A stretch of DNA of 64,000 nucleotides from Oscillatoria acuminata PCC 6304 (GTDB lineage: Bacteria > Cyanobacteriota > Cyanobacteriia > Cyanobacteriales > Laspinemataceae). Where the stretch lies: NCBI RefSeq assembly GCF_000317105.1, contig NC_019693.1, positions 5,085,227 through 5,149,226 on the forward strand, in the 5' to 3' direction. Positions 38,071-45,493 of the stretch are shown here, piece by piece (position 1 is the stretch's first letter; each line of letters opens with the position of its first letter). The notes below the pieces were generated by a model. That model was not told the DNA's origin. It did no database searches and worked only from the letters and a program-made list of their open reading frames with translations. The translations under genes and the position numbers were made by a program.

Positions 38071-38144
38071 GGCTCAGTAGCTCAGTAGGTTAGAGCAGGG
38101 GACTCATAAGCCCAAGGTCGCAGGTTCAAATCCCGCCTGAGCCA
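38071..38144 (+). tRNA. tRNA with CAU anticodon (probably elongator Met), imperfect stems
   Basis: 74 bases fold as a tRNA: acceptor stem GGCTCAG/CTGAGCC fully paired, D stem GCTC/GAGC, anticodon CAT at 38105-38107 in the loop CTCATAA, T loop TTCAAAT. Three positions do not pair: the two ends of the anticodon stem (A-G at 31:39, G-A at 27:43) and A-C in the T stem. CCA is not fully encoded (only the discriminator A is followed by TTT). A CAU tRNA can be Met or lysidine-modified Ile; overall resemblance favours Met. Confidence 0.88.
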
Positions 38145-38363
38145 TTTACTCCATAAGCGTTTCAGCCTCCATCCCTCTAGGTTGGAGGCGATTTAACTTG
38201 CATCGACAGAATGAGCGTTGTAGCGTTAACGGACGGTAGGTGACGGATAAATTTAGGTCAAATTTAGGTCAGTGATGAAAGTCAGGAAGAACCGCTTAAT
38301 GCCATCCATGCCGAACTAAACGCAGCAAAAGTAGCAATCCCCATCAGAAAGAGGGCGATCGGC

Positions 38364-38849
38364 TCAGTCGGCAGGGGATAATTCAGGAGTGGTACATTTG
38401 GGCTGGGACGATTTCGGCTGCAACGGGCGAGGAATCTGATCGCCATCAAGTATAACCTCATCCGCTTCATCCCAGTCTGAGGTTTCCGGTTCCAACGCAT
38501 CAAAGGCATCGCGGCAGTTCTGGCAGATTGCCCAGCATCGCCACCGCTTCCGCCAATAACTTCAAGTGAGTTTCATCGGGATGCTTTTGGGCAGCGCGTA
38601 CCGCCAGAACCACCACCCCGAGTCCTCCCCGCAGGCGATCGACATCCCGGGCTAAACCCCATACAAGGTCTGAAAATCATGCTCTTCAATAATACGATAC
38701 TGGCCGGATTTGGTATGAAGGGTAGCAATAACCCGATCCTTAACCGCACTTAGGGTTTTCGCCCCCTCTATGCGAAATTGCTCAAACGACTTCCAGGTTT
38801 GACCGACTCGTAAGCTCAACTCCCTTGCCTGTTTCTTTGCGATCGGCAT
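38364..38849 (-). pseudogene. frameshifted cyanobacterial hypothetical gene
   Basis: An ATG at 38849 with a strong AGGAGG site opens a 65-residue frame that ends in HDFQTLYGV. Continuing in a shifted frame gives LARDVDRLRGGLGVVVLAVR...LLAEAVAMLGNLPELP, and after one more shift RDAFDALEPETSDWDEADEV...ELSPAD to 38364. The three pieces read as one protein of about 160 residues with two single-base lesions. I recall similar intact hypothetical proteins in cyanobacteria; the function is not known. Confidence 0.6.
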
Positions 38850-39122
38850 GATTTCACCTCCTCTAAAAATACAAACAAAAAACCAACGAAATGCCAAGCA
38901 TTTAACACTGATTCTACCCCGATCGCAAACCGAAATCGGGCCAGAGGGACCCCTGTCCAGAGGATAAAGCCTTCTCTGATAGAGGGGTGGTTAGTCCGGT
39001 TTTCTGGTGGATGGGTCAACGATCGCCCAGCAGAAACTCAGCATTGCCCTGTCCGAAAATCCTGGTATAATCAGAACATTCTCCACTACCCGCCATAACC
39101 TGACTCCCTGGGATAACACATT

Positions 39123-39641
39123 ATGGACTATTCCCGACTGGTGCGACTCAATCGACCCCTGTTAGCCGGAACCGCCCTCGTGGGCTTATGTTCCATCGTC
39201 ACCGGAGGGGTAGCGGGTTCGGCGGCGGGGTTAGCGGTTCCCGTGTTAGCCGGATTTTCTAACTTTTTCGCCGGGATGACCGGGAATAATTTAGGCACAT
39301 TAATTGAGCGATTTCGCAACAGTAGCGATGTGCTGCGGAATGAAGATATCGCCAAAGCCGCAGGACGCACTGTAGCCAAAGCCTTGATGGAAAAAATCAG
39401 CCCCAACTATTCCGACAAGGAATCCTTAGAGGATTTCGCTAATCAAATCGAGGAATATTGGGTGGAATGGGCCGAACAAGCCAAAACCCTCAACCTGTTT
39501 GAAACCCTCCAGGAAGACCAACTCCATCAGATTTTCAGCCAACAACCGGAACAGTTTACCGAGTATCAGGTGTTACCGGAACCGGAATGGCGGGAAGTGG
39601 TCACCTGGTTATTCCAACAGGGATGTAAGAGCAGCAGTTAG
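39123..39641 (+). CDS. hypothetical protein, possible truncated STAND-associated N-terminus
   Basis: 172 residues. Two hydrophobic Gly/Ala-rich stretches (about 14-52) are followed by a charged helical part (GNNLGTLIERFRNSSDVLRNEDIAKA). Similar N-termini precede large NTPase or TPR proteins in cyanobacteria, as far as I recall, so this may be the remaining front part of a bigger gene. The stop at 39641 has no good terminator after it. Function unknown. Confidence 0.6.
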   Translation: MDYSRLVRLNRPLLAGTALVGLCSIVTGGVAGSAAGLAVPVLAGFSNFFAGMTGNNLGTLIERFRNSSDVLRNEDIAKAAGRTVAKALMEKISPNYSDKESLEDFANQIEEYWVEWAEQAKTLNLFETLQEDQLHQIFSQQPEQFTEYQVLPEPEWREVVTWLFQQGCKSSS

Positions 39642-39709
39642 GCGCACCCTTGCGACAGGCTTATTTAGAGTTAGGGATTGTTGCACCCTTTTTTATGAAA
39701 ATTTATATA

Positions 39710-40189
39710 CTACAACATATTCTGGACAGCTTCTAGCGTCATATCCAAACACTTTGCAATTTGCTCATCACTTAAGCCCATTTCACGTAAACCAGTAATT
39801 GCTTCAATTTTAGCCTGCTGCTTTCCCCTTAAAAATTCCTGAGATTCTTCTTGAGGTTTACAAAGATTAAAGGAGCCAATGACACTACCTTTATCAAAGT
39901 TGCCGAATACATTTAAGTTAAAGCTGTCAACGGCACTGTGACGTAGTAAAGTTGATTTTAAGTTTGACTTGTCAACATCTTCTCCAAAAAACTCTGAAAA
40001 TAGTTGCCATAACTCATAGCCGATATCTTTTGCGTACCCTTCGGTACACCTTAAGTCTGTAGCAATCTCACCGTACTTTTTACGCTGTAATACTCCCTCC
40101 AACACACCAAGTTGCATATCATCTAAATGCTGCCCTGTCTTGCGATAGAAAACTTTATCGGCAAACAGCAATGCTTCTTTTACATTCAT
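39710..40189 (-). CDS. vWA-MoxR-associated type N-terminal HTH domain protein
   Basis: 159 residues from the ATG at 40189; a longer frame to 40270 starts with an unlikely Cys/Arg-rich stretch. Residues about 3-75 (EALLFADKVFYRKTGQHLDDMQ...YAKDIGYELWQLFSEFFGEDV) match the helix-turn-helix-like domain found at the N terminus of cyanobacterial vWA-MoxR and NB-ARC/WD40 conflict proteins. The C-terminal GLREMGLSDEQIAKCLDMTLEAVQ looks like a second helical hairpin as in Rpn-type proteins. Free-standing, it may be a regulator or the remains of a larger gene. Repeated 10-bp motifs lie about 105 bases upstream. Confidence 0.7.
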   Translation of the reverse strand: MNVKEALLFADKVFYRKTGQHLDDMQLGVLEGVLQRKKYGEIATDLRCTEGYAKDIGYELWQLFSEFFGEDVDKSNLKSTLLRHSAVDSFNLNVFGNFDKGSVIGSFNLCKPQEESQEFLRGKQQAKIEAITGLREMGLSDEQIAKCLDMTLEAVQNML

Positions 40190-40294
40190 AATACAAGCTC
40201 CCCAGTTAAGAACTCGAAATCGGAATCCGCTGATATCCGACTGTTTTCGTCTACAACAATAGTACCACATATTAACAGATTATATTTTTAAATG

Positions 40295-40322
40295 ATCCGA
40301 CTTTATCCGACTTTATTCGACT
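40295..40322. repeat. three 10-bp direct repeats (ATCCGACTTT type)
   Basis: ATCCGACT at 40295, ATCCGACT at 40305 and ATTCGACT at 40315 are spaced exactly 10 bases, with one more ATCCGACT at 40235. One repeat per helical turn suggests an operator for a cooperative DNA-binding protein, upstream of the HTH gene at 40189 and of the peptide locus. The rest of the gap 40190-40585 shows nothing else. Confidence 0.55.
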
Positions 40323-40585
40323 AGACATTTCCTGGATTTTGAAATATCCTTATCATAAGCATCACTGAAAATCAAACTTCTTTAGGGTAACCGCATCAAA
40401 ATATGGGACTTCTCGGACTCTCATTAAAGTGGCAATCAGCCGCAGTTTATTGAGAATAACTCACCTTGATAACTAGATGGCTTGCGGGCGATATCCCTAG
40501 AGAAGCGTTAAAACCAGGAGCCTTGGTGTTAAGCCAAGTTTGATGCACTTTCCCCTAAAATCTATCTCTCCAAGCAGGTTAATTT

Positions 40586-40804
40586 ATGGCAAAAACTGAC
40601 GTTACTTTGGATAAAAAAGCTCATCCCTTGATGATGCACCTGAGTATTATCCCAAAATACGAGATTGCCGAGGAAGCGTTTAGCTATGATCCCAGTACGC
40701 AAACATCCAACATTACTTCTATGAGTAATTCTTGGTGCACTCGTAGTAGTTCAACTTATAACGTGGGCCGAGGGGGGGATGAGGACCAAAAAGAGGATGA
40801 TTAG
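40586..40804 (+). CDS. candidate graspetide (ATP-grasp RiPP) precursor peptide
   Basis: 72 residues, directly before an ATP-grasp peptide ligase. The first ~40 residues look like a leader (helical, with EIAEEAFSYDPSTQ). The rest is rich in Ser/Thr (TSNITSMSNSW, TRSSSTY) and ends in an acidic run GGDEDQKEDD. Ester or amide links between Ser/Thr or Lys side chains and Asp/Glu are the chemistry of the family. The YDPxxQ motif resembles leaders of ATP-grasp target peptides known to me from actinobacteria. There is no microviridin-type core (TxKYPSD) or PFFARFL leader. A single Cys is present. Precursor role is inferred from position and composition. Confidence 0.72.
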   Translation: MAKTDVTLDKKAHPLMMHLSIIPKYEIAEEAFSYDPSTQTSNITSMSNSWCTRSSSTYNVGRGGDEDQKEDD

Positions 40805-40848
40805 AACCTATTTTTTGTGCGAAGGTTCTAAAGTTTCGTAAGCTCCGT

Positions 40849-40879
40849 AAAAGGTCTGCTTTTTAAAAACAGACCTTTT
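40849..40879 (+). terminator. hairpin between precursor and ligase genes
   Basis: AAAAGGTCTG and CAGACCTTTT form a perfect 10-bp stem around an 11-base loop, with a T-rich tail. A smaller hairpin TTAGAACC/GGTTCTAA (40801-40831) overlaps the precursor stop. Partial termination here would give more precursor than ligase message. Confidence 0.75.
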
Positions 40880-40909
40880 AATTCTTGGTTTGCTTTTTAT
40901 TTTTGAATC

Positions 40910-41911
40910 ATGACCAACCTTTTGATTGTTACATCCGAATCAGATATTCATGCAGATATTGTCATCAAGGAGTTACAAAAAACACAGATAAATCCAATTC
41001 GTTTAAATTCAGATACCTTTATAAGAAACAGCACATATTTTTATGAGTGGCAGTGTTCTGCCGTTAATTTTAAGAGATTTTTATCCTTTGAAGATTCATT
41101 AAAAGAGGCTAAAAATATTGGTGTTATCTGGTGGCGTAAACCAGATAATTATGTGGTTTTTCCCGAAGTTACAGATGATTGGGCAATTAAATATTGTCAA
41201 CAAGAAACAGAATCATTGATTTATTCCCTGTGTGGTCTTTATCCTCAAGCAAAATGGGTTAATAACTATTACAACCTTCGATTACCATCCCATCGTATTA
41301 ATCAAATTCCAGTTGCCAAAAAATTAGGGATCGCCATTCCGCCGACTTTGGTTACCAATTCTTATGAAGCAACTTATGAGTTTTTAAGTAAACAAGGGTC
41401 TTGTATTATTAAACCAATGCGCTATTCTGGATTTTTGCATGATGGGAAACAATATGGATGTTATACTCGATCCATAGATTTAGAGACCATAGAAGAATTT
41501 AAAGATAGTATTCGATTGGCCCCCGTTTTCTTACAAAAGCGTATTGCTAAGAAGGCAGAATACCGTGTAACTTTAATTGGAAAACATCACTTTGTTTGCA
41601 GGATTGATGCCCAACATACTAAAGATTCTGATATTGCTTTAGATTGGCGCGTTACTGAACCAGAAAAACTCATTCATGTTCCAGATGAATTACCCCTGGA
41701 ATATATCAATAAACTGTACAAAATGCTAGATGAATTTGGTTTAAATTTTGGGGCTTTTGATATTATTAGAGATGATGATAATACCCTTTACTTTATTGAA
41801 CTTAATCCTAATGGGCAATGGTACTGGCTCGAAATCCTTACAGGTATGGCAATGGTAAATGCGATGATAGAATTAATTGAAGAATTAGCTGGTCAATATC
41901 ATCAAGGCTAA
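40910..41911 (+). CDS. MvdD-like ATP-grasp peptide ligase (graspetide maturase)
   Basis: 333 residues. The N-terminal pre-ATP-grasp part (LLIVTSESDIHADIVIKEL...IRLNSDTF) and the C-terminal metal/ATP segment (FGAFDIIRDDDNTLYFIELNPNGQWYWLE) are typical of the MvdD/MvdC family, which activates Asp/Glu side chains of a peptide with ATP and joins them to Ser/Thr (ester) or Lys (amide). ATP-binding Lys lies in GSCIIKPMRYSGF (about 160-172). It is downstream of the precursor gene on the same strand. No transporter, protease or second ligase is beside it. Low-GC composition sets the pair apart from housekeeping genes. Confidence 0.9.
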   Translation: MTNLLIVTSESDIHADIVIKELQKTQINPIRLNSDTFIRNSTYFYEWQCSAVNFKRFLSFEDSLKEAKNIGVIWWRKPDNYVVFPEVTDDWAIKYCQQETESLIYSLCGLYPQAKWVNNYYNLRLPSHRINQIPVAKKLGIAIPPTLVTNSYEATYEFLSKQGSCIIKPMRYSGFLHDGKQYGCYTRSIDLETIEEFKDSIRLAPVFLQKRIAKKAEYRVTLIGKHHFVCRIDAQHTKDSDIALDWRVTEPEKLIHVPDELPLEYINKLYKMLDEFGLNFGAFDIIRDDDNTLYFIELNPNGQWYWLEILTGMAMVNAMIELIEELAGQYHQG

Positions 41912-41978
41912 TAGGATACTGTAAGTGGAAATTCCCTAAAGCCTTAGATTTTAACTCAAGGATAATAGATAATAACTA

Positions 41979-42299
41979 CTGTGGGATTTGGAGACGGGGA
42001 CGGAACTCACCACCCTCAGCGGGCATAGTAGCAGGGTAATGGCAGTAGCGATCGCTCCGGACGGAAAACGAGCCGTCTCTGCATCCAGGGATGAAACCCT
42101 GAAACTGTGGGATTTGGAGACGGGGACGGAACTCGCCACCCTCAGAGGGCATAGTGACCTGGTATATGCAGTAGCGATCGCCCCAGACGGGAAACGAGCC
42201 GTCTCTGCATCCAGGGATGAAACCCTGAAACTGTGGGATTTGGAGACCGGGACGGAACTCGCCACCCTACCCAAAAAATCACAGCCTTGGGTAAAATAA
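41979..42299 (+). pseudogene. fragment of a WD40 repeat protein
   Basis: Frame runs from 41979 and contains two near-identical 42-residue WD40 units (LWDLETGTEL...SGHSSRVMAVAIAPDGKR, then RGHSDLVYAVAIAPDGKR), encoded by 126-bp direct repeats. It has no start codon context and lacks the rest of a propeller, so it is a remnant of a larger NB-ARC or NACHT-WD40 gene. Confidence 0.8.
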
Positions 42300-42339
42300 A
42301 GAACCGATGTGATTTGGCGGTGTTAACTGCTACTGAAAA

Positions 42340-42571
42340 ATGACCGAACTACTTCAACAGGCGATCTCCCAAATCCAACAACTCCCACCCGACCAACAAG
42401 ATGCGATCGCCGCTCGATTTTTGGCACAGTTGCAGGATGAGCAAAAATGGGAAACCCGTTTTGCTACCACGACAGACGATCAATGGGATTCAGATGGCGG
42501 CAATGGTGTGGCAGGAGATCGCAGCAGGAGAAACTGTTCCCCTTGATGAGGTCTTCCCAACACAAAAATGA
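42340..42571 (+). pseudogene. frameshifted antitoxin-like gene
   Basis: Starts MTELLQQAISQIQQLPPDQQDA and runs in frame to TTDDQWD; one base later the frame continues QMAAMVWQEIAAGETVPLDEVF to the stop at 42571. Together the two frames make a typical small cyanobacterial antitoxin-like protein of about 77 residues, so a single-base insertion near 42491 broke it. No toxin partner follows. Confidence 0.75.
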
Positions 42572-42647
42572 CATCAGATGAGTTGCTAAAACGAATGTAG
42601 TCAGTAGGATTAGAGTGCGTTAGACGGTATCAATGATGATATTAAAT

Positions 42648-42769
42648 GGGGGGCGGGTGTATTTTCTGCGGTTGGAGGGGTTGAGGGGTTGAGAAAGGGG
42701 GTTGCTTAACCCGATTGGAGTGAGGCGGCACAGGTAATGGCAGCAACCGGATTTCTGGGATGTGGGTGG
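42648..42769 (+). repeat. 122-bp direct repeat, copy 1 (WD40 gene tail)
   Basis: Shared with 43611-43732 at about 90 percent by eye. The first 49 bases encode GRVYFLRLEGLRG and a stop, the end of a WD40 protein; the remainder is downstream sequence. The two copies bracket the DUF2283 pair. Confidence 0.8.
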
Positions 42770-42875
42770 GAAGGGTTGGTTCTGACCGAAACGTGCGATA
42801 AAATCATAACTGTCCCACCTAACCCCCTGTCCAAATCACTATCGGGTAAGCATTGCCAAAGCGATGACCACAAAC

Positions 42876-43088
42876 TTAGAGAGCTACTGTTTCAAAGGCA
42901 ATGCGTATGGGATGATCAGAAGGAGGTAAAAAATTGAGCTTTTCAAACCCAATCACTTGCCCCTGTTGATCCTTCATTAAAATCACCTCATCGCCGGTTT
43001 CTTCGGCTTCCACCTCATCTTGAGGATTACCAAACCAGACAACAAGTGTATTGCCGGTGCGGTCATAGAATACTTTTACTTCTGCCAT
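42876..43088 (-). CDS. DUF2283 family antitoxin-like protein
   Basis: 70 residues, DUF2283 type (VKVFYDRTGNTLVVWFGNPQ, then DEVILMKDQQGQVIGFEKLNF). Proteins of this family are found next to small toxin-like genes. It overlaps the end of the upstream gene at 43076 by 13 bases, so the two are translated together. Confidence 0.85.
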   Translation of the reverse strand: MAEVKVFYDRTGNTLVVWFGNPQDEVEAEETGDEVILMKDQQGQVIGFEKLNFLPPSDHPIRIAFETVAL

Positions 43089-43411
43089 AATTGCTCTCCT
43101 TCCTTAATAGCACTGGTTCGATAGGCTGTAATTAAAAATCCTTCTCCATTTAAGCGTCTAGTCACTGCACAGACCCAACGTTTTGTACCATCATTACGGT
43201 AGAATAGGTAAACCTGAGCATCAGTGTTACTAAGATGAACTTCGTCTGGGTCGCTTAATGTATTTTGTACCTCGGTCAAGCGGTTGATCATGATTGGATG
43301 CTTAACGGTGACAATAAACTGCCAATACTCAACAGTTGTGCGAACGCAGAAGCCAAGAGGCGTGACGATTTCAAAGAGGATTTCAGGATTCGATGAGGAA
43401 TCATCGTTCAT
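43076..43411 (-). CDS. DUF4258-like / RelE-like partner of the DUF2283 gene
   Basis: 111 residues. The part IVTVKHPIMINRLTEVQNTLSDPDEVHLS and the later RWVCAVTRRLNGEGFLITAYRT resemble small DUF4258 or RelE-like toxin folds that stand beside DUF2283 genes. The overlap with the DUF2283 gene supports a toxin-antitoxin pair. Toxicity is inference; no catalytic residue can be named with confidence. Confidence 0.7.
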   Translation of the reverse strand: MNDDSSSNPEILFEIVTPLGFCVRTTVEYWQFIVTVKHPIMINRLTEVQNTLSDPDEVHLSNTDAQVYLFYRNDGTKRWVCAVTRRLNGEGFLITAYRTSAIKEGEQLWQK

Positions 43412-43484
43412 ATTCTAGCGGTTTTGCCGTCATAGAATATCTCGCTCAATACTAGGATTCAATTCATTATAGGCTGCTTCTAAC

Positions 43485-43655
43485 GATCGGACCCTGGAAC
43501 TGTGGTGGAACTTAGCAACAGGTAAACCATTAGCCACCTTTACCGGAAAAGCTGCGATGAATTCCGGTGCCGTTGCACCGGATGGGGTGACGGTGGTGGC
43601 GAGGGATGCTGGGGGGCGAATGTATTTTCTGCGGTTGGAGGGGTTGAGGGGTTGA
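43485..43655 (+). pseudogene. C-terminal tail of a lost WD40 protein
   Basis: Open frame DRTLELWWNLATGKPLATFTG...SGAVAPDGVTVVARDAG, ending GRMYFLRLEGLRG at 43655. This is the usual final WD40 blade of cyanobacterial WD40 proteins without anything before it. Confidence 0.75.
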
Positions 43656-43732
43656 GAAACCGAGTTGCTTAACCCGATTGGGGTGAGGCGGCAAAGGTTA
43701 GGGCAGCAACCGGATTTCTGGGATGTGGGTGG
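43611..43732 (+). repeat. 122-bp direct repeat, copy 2 (WD40 gene tail)
   Basis: Second copy of the repeat at 42648-42769. It starts within the WD40 tail and extends past its stop, so the repeat is inherited from duplicated WD40 genes. Confidence 0.8.
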
Positions 43733-43825
43733 AGGGCAAGAAACCCGGTTGCTGGGACGATTCGATCAAAGCCTCAAGGACAGTCAACCCTATAATGGAG
43801 AAGCACATTTCCTGGAGCGGACTCT

Positions 43826-44083
43826 ATGTTACTCAGCGAACTGTTACCTACCGTTAATCAGTTATCTCATCAAGATAAACTTCGACTGATCCACTTTCTC
43901 CTCTTGGCAGTCGCTAAGGAGGAAGGGTGTAGCCTAGAACTAACCAGAGAAGTTGACTCAGCGAATGAGTTGCTCCAGCAGCTTGCATCGACTGAGGCAG
44001 TGGTATGGTCGCCGCAAACAGATAGCGCATCTGTTCAGGCATTGTCGGATCTTCTGGTGGCAGCAAAGGAAGGCAGCATCTAA
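43826..44083 (+). CDS. small antitoxin-like protein, partner of the aspartyl protease
   Basis: 85 residues. The start (LLSELLPTVNQLSHQDKLRLIHFLL) resembles the N terminus of other small antitoxin-like proteins in this region (42340, 47386). Its stop overlaps the next start (TAATG), so both are translated from one message. Its 5' flank is similar to that of the gene at 47386, which shows a shared origin. Confidence 0.75.
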   Translation: MLLSELLPTVNQLSHQDKLRLIHFLLLAVAKEEGCSLELTREVDSANELLQQLASTEAVVWSPQTDSASVQALSDLLVAAKEGSI

Positions 44084-44499
44084 TGCTTGATGGACAACGA
44101 TATTCATTCACTGAACGCATTGATAGTCTTGGGCGCTCCTACTGCGACTATTTACCCTTGACGCTCACGTTAGGCGATCGCTCTGTGGAAGTGACTGCGT
44201 TGCTAGATACAGGCGCAAGTGTCAATGTTTTGCCCTACGAGATAGGTTTACAACTAGGAGCAATCTGGGAAAATCAGACGGTTTCAATCCCCTTAAGCGG
44301 TAATTTGGGTCGGAGGGATTCACGAGGTTTGGTTGTATCTGGTGCGATCGCTCAGTTTCCTCCCCTGCTACTTGCATTTGCTTGGACTGAATCGAGAGAT
44401 ATACCCGTTATTCTTGGACAAATGAACTTCTTTGCCGAGTTCAACGTATGTTTTTATCGACACGAGTCGGCTTTTGAAGTTTGCCCGAAGGATAGCTGA
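44083..44499 (+). CDS. retropepsin-like aspartic protease family protein
   Basis: 138 residues with one active-site segment ALLDTGASVNVLP (about 44-56) of the retropepsin-like family and a later VILGQMNFFAEFNV hydrophobic-Gly segment that matches the ILG motif. As one half of the active site, it must dimerise to act, as retroviral and Ddi1-like proteases do. It is coupled by start-stop overlap to the small gene before it. Such pairs recur in cyanobacteria as far as I recall; role is unknown, and regulated cleavage of a partner is a guess. Confidence 0.85.
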   Translation: MLDGQRYSFTERIDSLGRSYCDYLPLTLTLGDRSVEVTALLDTGASVNVLPYEIGLQLGAIWENQTVSIPLSGNLGRRDSRGLVVSGAIAQFPPLLLAFAWTESRDIPVILGQMNFFAEFNVCFYRHESAFEVCPKDS

Positions 44500-44596
44500 A
44501 ATCAATCAACTTATTCGTGAGGGATTTGTGGTGGTTGCCGACTTAACCTATTCCGAAAAACAACAAGCAAAATTTGTGGCAAAACAAATTGCTTGA
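44495..44596 (+). pseudogene. short gene remnant
   Basis: A frame with protein-like character, AEINQLIREGFVVVADLTYSEK...AKFVAKQIA, ends at 44596 but has no start; it overlaps the end of the protease gene in another frame. It looks like the C-terminus of a deleted small gene, perhaps a PIN-domain toxin. Weak call. Confidence 0.35.
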
Positions 44597-44687
44597 TAGG
44601 CAAAAACTCAAAATATGCCAGCAACAAAGTACCTGTTACAGCAATCAATTAATTGAGACCCTTGCAGAAACTTACGGAAGGTAAACT

Positions 44688-44924
44688 ATGACTCAACAAG
44701 TTCCCGAACCCAATGCCGAGTTACTATCCGTTGATGATATTCATCAAGATGTGATGACCCTAACAACGGTTTTAGAACAAAGCCATGCTGAACGCAAAGC
44801 CTATCAAATTTTATCCCAACCAGATATCCGTAATTTGCTCGATCGCATCCTATCCAAGGGAATTTGTAGCACAGAAGAGGAAGCCATAGAACGGGCCCTG
44901 ACCCTCTTAATAACTGAAAGTTGA
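44688..44924 (+). CDS. small hypothetical, antitoxin-like
   Basis: 78 residues, acidic, helical; the tail (SKGICSTEEEAIERALTLLI) resembles the end of ParD-like antitoxins. A good GGAAGG site precedes the ATG. No toxin is adjacent on this strand; the next gene is hicB. Function not assigned. Confidence 0.6.
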   Translation: MTQQVPEPNAELLSVDDIHQDVMTLTTVLEQSHAERKAYQILSQPDIRNLLDRILSKGICSTEEEAIERALTLLITES

Positions 44925-44968
44925 GAAAGCGAGTTTTTGTTTGTTCAGATAGCCAGTAGAGAAAAACG

Positions 44969-45169
44969 ATGAAAATTAAAGCACTGATTTGGCAAGAAGA
45001 TGATGTCTGGTGCGGTTCAGTCCCTGCCCTTCCCGGTTGTCATACCTGGGCATCGAGTTATGAAGAGTTATTAGAAATGCTTGCTGATGCCGTTCAGGGT
45101 TGGCTGGAAGTGGCGAGTGAACAACAAGAAGTCACCCCGGAAAAACAAGTCATTGAGTTGTCTTTATGA
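44969..45169 (+). CDS. hicB: HicB family antitoxin
   Basis: 66 residues of the HicB partial RNase-H-like fold: IKALIWQEDDVWCGSVPALPGCHTWASSYEELLEML. Its stop overlaps the start of the following hicA by ATGA. HicB binds and blocks HicA. The toxin here is broken, so this may be an orphan antitoxin. Confidence 0.88.
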   Translation: MKIKALIWQEDDVWCGSVPALPGCHTWASSYEELLEMLADAVQGWLEVASEQQEVTPEKQVIELSL

Positions 45170-45375
45170 AATCCATTTCTGGCAAAGCACTCTGCAAAAT
45201 TGTTGAACAGCAGGGTTAGCAGCTAAAACGAATCACAGGCAGCCATCATATCTATGCAAAAGAGGGGGTTACGGTCATTCTCTCAATTCCAGTCCATAGC
45301 GATCGAGATTTACCTACTGGAACTTTAAGAGGCATTCTTAAAGATGCTGGGATGACAGAGGACGACTTGCAATAA
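45166..45375 (+). pseudogene. hicA: hicA toxin broken by an amber stop
   Basis: ATG at 45166 overlaps the hicB stop. The 69-codon frame reads SGKALCKIVEQQG, TAG, QLKRITGSHHIYAKEG and ends GMTEDDLQ. The TAG (45217-45219) stands where HicA proteins usually have Trp, a one-base TGG-to-TAG change. The active-site His in GSHHIY and the rest of the frame are still intact, so the lesion is recent. Confidence 0.85.
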
Positions 45376-45493
45376 ACCTCGATCGCGGCAAGAAACCGGG
45401 TTTCTGCGCTAGATTTGGGTGAGGAAGCAGAGATTTTGCTAGAAACCCGGTTTCTGAGGGTTTCTGGGATGTGGGTGAGGGGTCAGTGAAGAT

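Noticed and set aside
38071-38144. tRNA as the attachment site of an integrated element
   Set aside because: I found no second copy of the tRNA 3' end in the window and no integrase gene.
40586-40804. Precursor as a microviridin
   Set aside because: It lacks the PFFARFL leader and the TxKYPSD core, and only one ligase is present.
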